A stretch of DNA of 64,000 nucleotides, taken from Diadophis punctatus similis. Its lineage: Eukaryota > Chordata > Lepidosauria > Squamata > Dipsadidae. Made by a program: the position numbers and the translations under genes. The stretch spans positions 172,537,430-172,601,429 of the forward strand of contig JALIGW010000002.1 in assembly GCA_023053685.1 (NCBI GenBank), in the 5' to 3' direction. This document shows positions 56,241-64,000 of this stretch, one piece after another; the stretch's first letter is position 1; the number at the start of each line of letters is the position of its first letter. The notes below the pieces were generated by a model, which was given only the letters and a program-made list of their open reading frames with translations, was not told where the DNA came from and made no database searches.

Positions 56241-56408
56241 TATTTGGCTTCAAAAATTTACACCATAAGTTCTCTATTATTCCTTCCACTGTACAATTTG
56301 CACATTATGCTAACTGTATTCATTGTTTAGATTTCACATGAAACCAAGGTTTTCCAAGCAGTCAGACTAAACATCAAAGTAGTCCCTTTATTTCCAAGTA
56401 TATGCAGA

Positions 56409-56470
56409 AAGAAGAAAGAAAGAAAGAAAGAATTAATTAATTAATTTAATTTAATTTTAATTTAATTTAA
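56409..56470. repeat. (GAAA)n(AATT)n(TTTAA)n low-complexity tract
   Basis: The A/T part is the reversed tail of the L2 that follows. Confidence 0.9.
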
Positions 56471-58013
56471 TAGATTTGTATGCCGCCCAACTGCCGGGGG
56501 ACTCTGGGCGGCTCACAGCATGTCAAATCCATTACAATAAAAAACATATAACAATTAAAAATATATAAAAATTAAAAGAAGATCTCCAACATTCGTAACT
56601 AAAGGGGGGAGACCCCGAGATAATCTACTCGGTCTCACTTTCACCCTGCCTGCCGGAAGAGCCAAGTTTTTATTGCTTTACGGAAGGCCAGCAGGGTGGG
56701 GATGGCCCTGATCTCCGGAGGGAGTTGGTTCCACAGGGAGGGAGCTCCCACAGAGAAGGCTCTCCCCCTAGGCCCCCGCCAACCGACATTGTTTGGTCGA
56801 TGGGACCTGGAGGAGACCAACTCTGTGGGACCTAACCGGTCATAGGGAGGTATGCGGCAGGATGCAGTCCCGAAGGTAGACTGGCCCTGTAGGGCTTTAA
56901 AGGTCAAAACCAACACCTTAAATTGTATCCGGAGACTAATGGGCAACCAATGCAGCTGGCGGAGAACAGGTGTTACGTGGGTGTACCTGGGCACACCCAC
57001 CACGGCTCGCGCAGCTGCATTTTGCACCAATTGCAGTCTCCGGATACTCTTCAAGGGTAGCCCCATGTAGAGCGCATTGCAGTAATCCAGCCGGGAGGTG
57101 ATAAGGGTGTGAGTGACTGTGAGTAGCGCCTCCCTCTCCAAGAAGGGTCGCAATTGGTGCACTAGGCGAACCTGTGCAAAGGTCCCCCTAGCCACAGCTG
57201 AAAGATGTTGCTCCAATTTTAGCTGTGGGTCTAGGAGGACAGCCAAATTGCGAACCCGTTCTGAGGGAGTTAATTTCTCTCCCCCAAGAACCAAGGAGGG
57301 ACAATTGACAGATTCCTTGGGAGGCAATATCCATAGCCACTCGGTCTTGTCAGGGTTGAGCTTTAGCCGGTTCTTCCCCATCCAGATCCTAACATCGTCC
57401 AGGCAGCGGCACATTACGTCGACGGCTTCCCTGGATTGAGATGGGGTGGAGATGTACAACTGGGTATCATCAGCATACTGCTGATACCTCACCCCGTGTC
57501 GTCGGATGATCTCACCCAGTGGCTTCATGTAGATGTTAAACAGGATGGGCGAGAGGATCGAGCCCTGCGGCACCCCACAAAGTAGGGGCCTAGGGCTCGA
57601 CATCTGCCCCCTGTCAACACCAACTGCGTCCTATCAGAGAGGTAGGAGGAGAACCACTGTAACACAGTGCCGCCCACTCCCACCTCGCCGAGACGACACA
57701 GAAGGATACCATGGTCAATGGTATCGAAAGCCGCTGAGAGGTCAAGTAGCACCAGGATGGAGGAATAACCACCATCCCGGGCTCGCCAGAGGTCATCCAT
57801 CAGGGTGACCAAAGCCATTTCCATACTGTAGCCGCGCCTGAAACCCGATTGAAAGGGATCCAGAAAATCAGTGTCATCCAACAGCCGTAGGAGTTGGAGT
57901 GCCACCACTTTCTCTACAACCTTCCCCGCGAAGGGAAGGTTGGAGACTGGACGGAAGTTCTTTAAATCCGCCGGGTCCAGGGAAGGCTTCTTGAGGAGGG
58001 GCCTCACCACCTC
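56433..58013 (-). mobile_element. Long L2-type LINE, reverse orientation, frameshifted
   Basis: The 3' UTR hairpin lies at 56482-56515. Coding on the minus strand is split: the upstream frame (about 57603-58013) reads VVRPLLKKPSLDPADLKNFR, QSGFRRGYSMEMALV, and RT motif A LDLSAAFDTIDH. After a frameshift near 57600 comes MSSPRPLLCGVPQGSILSP (motif B), QQYADDTQLYIS (catalytic) and the C-terminus to KTWLFRQAG (56641). Between about 56770 and 56880 the frame is shifted and then restored, replacing some 30 residues. It reaches further 5' into RT than the other copies and ends at a GAAA array. No endonuclease. Confidence 0.92.
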
Positions 58014-58043
58014 AAGAAAGAAAGAAAGGAAGAAAGAAAGAAA

Positions 58044-58120
<77 letters not shown>
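58014..58120. repeat. (GAAA)n microsatellite
   Basis: About 26 units at the 5' (truncation) side of the minus-strand L2. The Phe-Leu-Ser repeat frame running into the L2 frame is artefactual. Confidence 0.96.
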
Positions 58121-59800
58121 GTTGCTGAATGAGTAGCAGTCTAGACACTTTGGATGGACTTATAGCTTTATGAACCCTTTGCTTCTTTAATCCTCTTTTT
58201 TCTTTTCCAACTCTACTATTGCATGATGTACGTCTTCCAAAAAGACATAATGTTCACAAATCATATGAGGATTCATGTGAACTTTAAATCTACTGATGAG
58301 CCTGTCAACTACTATTTAGTCATTACTTTTATGTTCCACTTCTATTTATTTTATGTCAAAATAATTTATAACTTAATCATTCTAATATTTAAAGCTTATT
58401 CAGATATAGGTCCCATTGAATTCAGAGTAACTTGCTCCAGACAAATGAGGATAGGATTGCAATTTGACTGTACTAAGTACTTAATATACTAGTAGTATGT
58501 CATTACAGTCATGGTATTACCAGGAATGAATTGTCTTTTCTTAAACTTTCATAATTTCCATTTTTTTTACCGAGAATGTTCACCAATTTTCAAGAATATC
58601 ATTCATATCCTTCTGAAATAAATAGAAGTATCACAGAGGTCTTTATTCCATATTAACACACCCATTCAGAAGTGTAAGTAAATGCTTGAATAATTACTTT
58701 AAAACTAACCCTATATACATTGTCATAAATCTTTCAAACTGCTATTTCTTTTATTTAAAGTCAACTGGAACCTGTCTCTAATTTTTTTTAATAAACAATT
58801 ACATTTTATTTGAAAATAAGACTTTATAAAGGATTTTCAGGAAGAATTTATTTTAATGACATTGCCATTTTGAATTTCATTCACTCCACATTTTCTCACT
58901 GTTATGTAAAACACAGAATAAAAAAAAACCTAAATGCATAGTTTCCCAAGCATAGCATAAATATCCTACTTATTACATGTCTACTTGTTGAAAATTTAGA
59001 GGGTTGTCCTGTTATTGGTGTTTCAGGTGGGATATAACATGAAAGTTAATGCAAAAACAAAATCTCCTTTCTTCTTCAAACTAAGTAAGTTTTAAACCAT
59101 AATGTTAATACAAGTAAAGCTGAAATTTTTCAAATTGAGATCTACATAAATATTGTCCTTAAAAATCAATGTCTTGACTTAATATATGTTATTTAGATGG
59201 TATATTATAGATATCTCAGATGCATATACTACACACACACACACACACACACAGCACATATATGCACAACACATACACATACACAGAAATGCTAAGCAAA
59301 TAACTTCTCCAGTAGATGGCAGCATAATTTTGACATTGCACCAGGCTTTATACATATTCCAAACATTCAAAATAAAGATCAGATAGTTCTATAAATCATT
59401 TTCTTTCTTTCTTTCTTTAACCAGGTATGCTAACGTAACTAGCTAACAATGATCTTTTCTATATTTGAGAAGAAAAAAAATCAGTACTGTATAAGAAGAA
59501 TGCTGGCAAAATATGGCTATGGATATAACTGTACTTCCTCTCTTTAGCCAATGTACTTCACATCATTTTATTTTAAAAGTAAAAAGCCACATAGAAGAAA
59601 CATGGAAACTTCCAGACATCACAAAAAAAGTGTCAAATTACTTTTGGCTTTATTTCCTGCTTATAGATAAGACACAATTTTGTTTCATCCCATCCACACA
59701 AAGTTAGCATGGCTTCTTTCATTTCAGACAAAGAGAGCACCAGTTTCCTAGTGAAATAAAACATACTCTTTTAGAAGGCTTTTATATGAAGGAAGATGTG
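58121..59800. other. Unique AT-rich DNA
   Basis: (CA)n at about 59231-59252 and a short CTTT run at 59402-59418. No gene recognised. Confidence 0.45.
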
Positions 59801-60450
59801 CCTTTTCCCCCTTGGCACAATTACGAACGAGCTTTAAAACAAAAACAGAAGTCCCAACTTGAATACAACAGTACATTTAGAGGCAACAAAACACAAGACA
59901 CCCCCAGCTCTTTATGAAACATGCCCGGCTATCAAAGAATGGCTTACTTTTTATCATAAAAGATGTAGAATCCCTTCCTTTCTAGATGCCTGGAATCCAA
60001 GGTTTAATTGCAGGATCAGCGAGCTCCATTCTTGTGGCTCAGGTTGGTGAATTGCTGTCCGTGGTGCTGAAAACGTGATTGCATCTGGACAGTTTTCATT
60101 TTCAGTGGCAGAAAGGACAAGGTTGAGCGCTTTTATCCCTCATGCTGCAATAGTATACGGAGCTATGGATATACGGCAACATTGTTCTCACCTTCACTGA
60201 CTAAAGAAAAATTCTCCGGGAATCTAAAGGATTAAATCATGCATGACTCTTGTGTGATTTCCTTCACGCCTTGCTCTTTTGCTTGCTGCTTTGGTAATGA
60301 GGTATCTTATCCTCCCTCCCACTCTGGGCTCCTGACTTATATTTCCTCTATGTGTGCTTGGGAATTAGGTGTAATACCCCTCTACTTTTTTTTCTTGTTT
60401 CAATTATAATATATTAGAAGGAGGAGGAGGAGGAGGATACCCCTTCATCT
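59801..60450 (-). other. Less AT-biased unique stretch; possible TRPC7 5' exon region
   Basis: On the minus strand a strong donor-like GAAG|GTGAGA occurs with GT at 60190-60191, preceded by mixed-composition sequence without repeats. Joined to the acceptor at 47450 it would give a non-coding leader before the ATG at 47425. There is no direct evidence of transcription; this is a candidate only. Confidence 0.2.
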
Positions 60451-61535
60451 CCTTTATCTAATCTAGTAAGATCCCATTCAGTGATTTATTTTTCCTGGCA
60501 AGGTTGAAATATACACATGATTTCTGGGAACATATCTATTGATGAGTACAAAACAAGGGATAACTTCATTTTTTATCTTGCACATAGGTTGCATTGCACA
60601 AATATCCCTCATTAATTACCTTTTGTGACCCCCCCCCCATTTTTTCTTCTTTGGCCAATGGGACAATTCATGATACAGTCATAAAAGTATCAGGAAGACA
60701 AAACATTTCATGTCATTCATCTTGAAGCATCTAAAGCAAAACAGTCTTAAAAGAGATGCCCAGAAAGGAATGCTTTAGTGCAAAGTCCCAGTCTGGAGTC
60801 ACATTGCTGCTTACTGGTTATGAGGTGCAACAGTTTATGTCCAATTGTCAAAAAGTGTGAAATATATATTATATAATTATAAATGAATGTGTGTCCCTTT
60901 CTTTCTTCGTAAACTAGCTGACTAGAGATTCCTAATCTCTCTTTTTAGTTCACTTGCAAAATAAAGCTGCAAGCCTATTATTCATTAAAATTGATTTATT
61001 GAAGGAGTCTTCTTGTCCAATGACTGTTTCACACTATGTTTGTATTTAGGCATAAAAGCTACTTAGAATTTAAAGGGTTCCTGATTCTCTATGCTCAAGG
61101 CATGGGGAGGCTTTGCATAATGCCCCCCTTTTAAAAAGTATTTGTTCTTTCCAATTGATCAGCTATAGTACTAGTTAGCATATGTTTAGATCTTATAATT
61201 TTAACTTTTTATGCTTTTTTTGAAGTTAATACTTTTGTTTTTTTAAAAAAATCGGGGAACCAATTTATGGACAGCAATTTATTTTTATTTTATTTTTCTT
61301 TAAAAAGCATTCCTTTACAAACTATTTACAAATAGTAAGCTATTTCTGCTTACTACATGGGAGAAACCATGTGACTTTTCTAGCAACAACAGTAAATTAG
61401 TCATACTTTCCAGTTGTTTTTAGGCATTCAGGATGACACACAGTGATATTATTATCTGACTGCTTCCTGTCCAACTTTTAACCACACTTGGGCCTGTGTA
61501 GCTTCCAAATCTAGAGGTGGGCCAGAGGTGGGCCA
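60451..61535. other. Unique AT-rich DNA
   Basis: Nothing recognised. Confidence 0.4.
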
Positions 61536-61773
61536 GGGCCGAGGTGGCGCAGTGGTTAGAGTGCAGCACTGCAAACTACTTCAGCTGACTGCTAGCTGCA
61601 GTTCGACGGTTCAAATCTCACCAGCTCAAGGTTGACTCAGCCTTCCATCCTTCCGAGGTGGGTAAAATGAACACCCAGATTGTTGGGGGCAATATGCTGA
61701 CTCTGTAAACCACTTAAAGAGGGTTGTAAAGCACTATGAAGTGGTATATAAGTCTAAGTGTTATTGCTATTTT
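61536..61773 (+). mobile_element. tRNA-derived SINE, family A, full-length
   Basis: GGGCCGAGGTGGCGCAGTGG head with box A, GTTCGACGGTTCAAATCTC box B region, GCTCAAGGTTGACTCAGCC, GATTGTTGGGGGCAATATG, and end AAGTGTTATTGCTATT. Confidence 0.94.
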
Positions 61774-62929
61774 GGCTTTCTAGGCATAGCAATAGGCAAG
61801 ATAGCTGGAATCCCCCCAAAGATTCTTCCTAATAAAGTCACTTTATTAGAATGAAATTGATTCCAAAATGCTCTCAATTCGCAAACACTGCTGGTCTATA
61901 CAACTATTATATTTATATGGCACCTCTTACTAAACACTCCATTATTTATAAGTCATGTTTATTAATTGACTAGTTAATAAAAAGGCAAATGGATGAAAAT
62001 TAACTGGGATATGGTTTTATGCAATGATGTTCATTCTGAGGAAGGAAGTCAGTCTCCAAGACTTTCTCCATTCTTTATACAGTACATTTCTAAGATATTT
62101 CTGTAAAATTCCTCCAAAGATATCTGGAAGGAAGGGGAGAAATTAGATCATGTAACATTGAATCTTGTATCTCCCAGTAGTATTTTTACTGTCTGGAAAC
62201 TTTGTGGCAATGTAAGATGTAAAATGAGGTCGAAATCTTACTGAAACTATATGTCAAAATATTAAAAGAAAAACCAATAATTCTAACTGCTGGTTTATGG
62301 TGAATAACTTTTTGGTCTTGCTGCAATTTTACAGAACAATCAGAGTAAATGTAGCAGTACTACATATGAAAACAGTCTTCCATATCTAAAGGTCATTGCA
62401 ACAGTTTTTTTATTCAATGTAGCAGGATTGGATAGAAAGACTTTGGGTAGAAAATAGCACTTTTCAAATGCAAGGAGCCAGTTCCCTTTTCCACAATATG
62501 TAATATTTAAAATTTGCAACAAAGTAAATGAGACAGGAGAAAATTTGGAGTATACTGTAAGATAAAATTTATATTTATTTATTTTAGGTAATCATTGTTT
62601 TAGTTCTAAGAAAGCAATCAAAACAATTTCCTAATTAAAACATATACAATACAAATGAAAACCAGCACTTTCTTAAATAGCATCTAAGGGGCATAAGAAA
62701 TGACTTGAACATTCAACAGACAAACAAAAGTTTGTTAGCAACATTTATATGGCATCCATTCAGAAGTTCTCAAGTTCTCTCTAATTTACACTAAAAATTA
62801 ACTGGTATTTAATGGATAAACTCATAAATCCTTAAAATCTAATTGCAGCATTGAAGTAGCTGTGAGACTATAAAACAAATATAATGTAACAATACAGAGA
62901 GGGTGGGAGAAAGAGAGAAAGTTAAATCT
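61774..62929. other. Unique AT-rich DNA
   Basis: Nothing recognised. Confidence 0.4.
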
Positions 62930-63888
62930 TTGGTCTCATTCGAGACAATGATGAATCCGCATACAGACGGGAGGTTGAACAACTAACCTTGTGGTGCGAC
63001 CCGAACAATTTGGAACTGAACACACTCAAAACCGTAGAAATCGTGGTAGACTTTAGGAGAAACCCTCCCATACTTCCACCTCTTACAATACTAGTCAACA
63101 CAGTATCAACAGTAGAGACCTTCAAATTTCTAGGTTCTACCATATCGCAAGATCTAAAATGGACACCTAACATCAAAAACATCATCAAAAAAGCACAACA
63201 AAGAATGCTCAACTTCAGAATGCGCCAACTCAGAAAGCTCAAACTGCCCAAGGAGCTGCTGATACAGTTCTACAGAAGAATTATTGAATCTGTCATCTGC
63301 ACCTCTATAACTGTCTGGTTTGGTTCTGCAACCCAACAAGACAGACATAGACTTCAGAGGATAATTAGAACTGCAGAAAAAAACAATTGCTACCAACCTG
63401 CCTTCCATCGAGGACCTGTATACTGCATGTGTCAAAAAGAGGGCTGTGAAAATATTTACAGACCCCTCACATCCTGCATATAAACTGTTTCAACTCCTAC
63501 CCTCAAAACGACGCTATAGAACACTGTACACCAGAACAACTAGACACAAAAACAGTTTTTTCCCGAATGCCATCACTCTGCTAAACAAATAATTCCCTCA
63601 ACACTGTCAAACTATTTACTAAGTCTGCAATAGTATTAATCTTCTCATCGTTCCCATCACCCATCTCTTCCCACTAATGACTGTATGACTGTAACTTTGT
63701 TGCTTGTATCCTTATGATTTAAATTGACTGGTTCCTAATATAATTTCATTGCTTATTTGTACCTGGACTATCATTAAGTGTTGTACCTTATGATTCTTGA
63801 TGAACGTATCTTTTCCTTTATGTACACTGAGAGCATATGCACCAAGACAAATTCCTTGTGTGTCCAATCACACTTGGCCAATAAAAAA
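62930..63888 (+). mobile_element. CR1/L3- or Rex1-like LINE, 5'-truncated, with AATAG tail
   Basis: The frame 62989-63483 begins inside the RT C-terminal region: LELNTLKTVEIVVDFRRN, FKFLGSTISQDLKW, KKAQQRMLNFRMRQLRK, FYRRIIESVICTSITVWFG and LQRIIRTAEK. A frameshift follows near 63480, and the terminal part reads LLPSKRRYRTLYTRTTRHK and NSFFPNAITLLNK. The 3' UTR ends with CCAATCACACTTGGCC, AATAAA and then (TTCTA)n. The subfamily (L3 versus Rex1) was not resolved. Confidence 0.85.
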
Positions 63889-63961
63889 TTCTATTCTATT
63901 CTATTCTATTCTATTCTATTCTATTCTATTCTATTCTATTCTATTCTATTCTATTCTATTC
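63889..63961. repeat. (TTCTA)n / (AATAG)n microsatellite
   Basis: About 14 pentamers at the LINE 3' end, same motif as 48765-48831 in the opposite orientation. Confidence 0.97.
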
Positions 63962-64000
63962 TTAGAAAACAGAAGCATCAGAAAGGCTATGAGATAATCT

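Noticed and set aside
59859..60050. 63-codon frame near the candidate first exon
   Set aside because: Wrong strand for TRPC7 and no recognisable domain.

Overview
This window looks like a piece of a squamate reptile genome, most likely a snake. The basis is indirect: one vertebrate coding exon in tens of kilobases of AT-rich non-coding DNA; abundant 5'-truncated L2-type LINEs; tRNA-derived reptile SINEs; CR1/L3-like LINE copies whose 3' ends run straight into (AATAG)n arrays, a pattern I know from snake genomes; and long (GATA)n tracts like the snake Bkm satellite. No bacterial or viral gene organisation is present.

The only host gene I can support is TRPC7 (minus strand). Its large ankyrin-repeat exon lies at 46673-47425 (exon probably to 47449), with a good donor at 46671-46672 and a good acceptor at 47450-47451. 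No other TRPC7 exon was recognised. Everything from 46672 down to position 1 is therefore read as one TRPC7 intron that continues beyond the window, and the DNA above 47450 as upstream intron, a possible first exon, or 5' flank.

Layout. 1-5.9 kb: DNA transposon ends and hAT-type MITEs, a compound GA/GATA microsatellite, a Tc1 copy split by a hAT MITE, a long near-perfect palindrome and an RLE-type LINE fragment. 5.9-8.3 kb: an L2 nested in an L2, then a solo LTR. 8.3-17.6 kb: mostly unique AT-rich DNA with one SINE, a 5S rRNA-like fragment and one L2. 17.6-24.9 kb: several TIR elements, a CR1-like LINE end, SINEs and microsatellites. 25-30 kb: a CCTT tract, an L1 ORF2 3' piece and another L2. 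30-36 kb: mainly unique. 36-44.1 kb: a second solo LTR, CR1, RTE-like and L2 copies, a long GAA/TTC repeat and three copies of one MITE family. 44-48 kb: a GC-rich hAT MITE, a LINE fragment and the TRPC7 exon. 48-64 kb: two L3-like LINE ends with AATAG tails, a perfect-TSD hAT MITE, a pogo-like MITE, SINEs and a long reverse-orientation L2.

The sequence does not show a co-operating gene system. The strongest unexplained structures are the roughly 75-bp-arm palindrome near 4.2 kb with a second inverted repeat beside it, the families of short TIR elements with intact 8-bp target duplications, and the interrupted GAA repeat (about 277 bp) in the sense orientation of the TRPC7 intron. All family names are recognition by eye; none was checked against a database.
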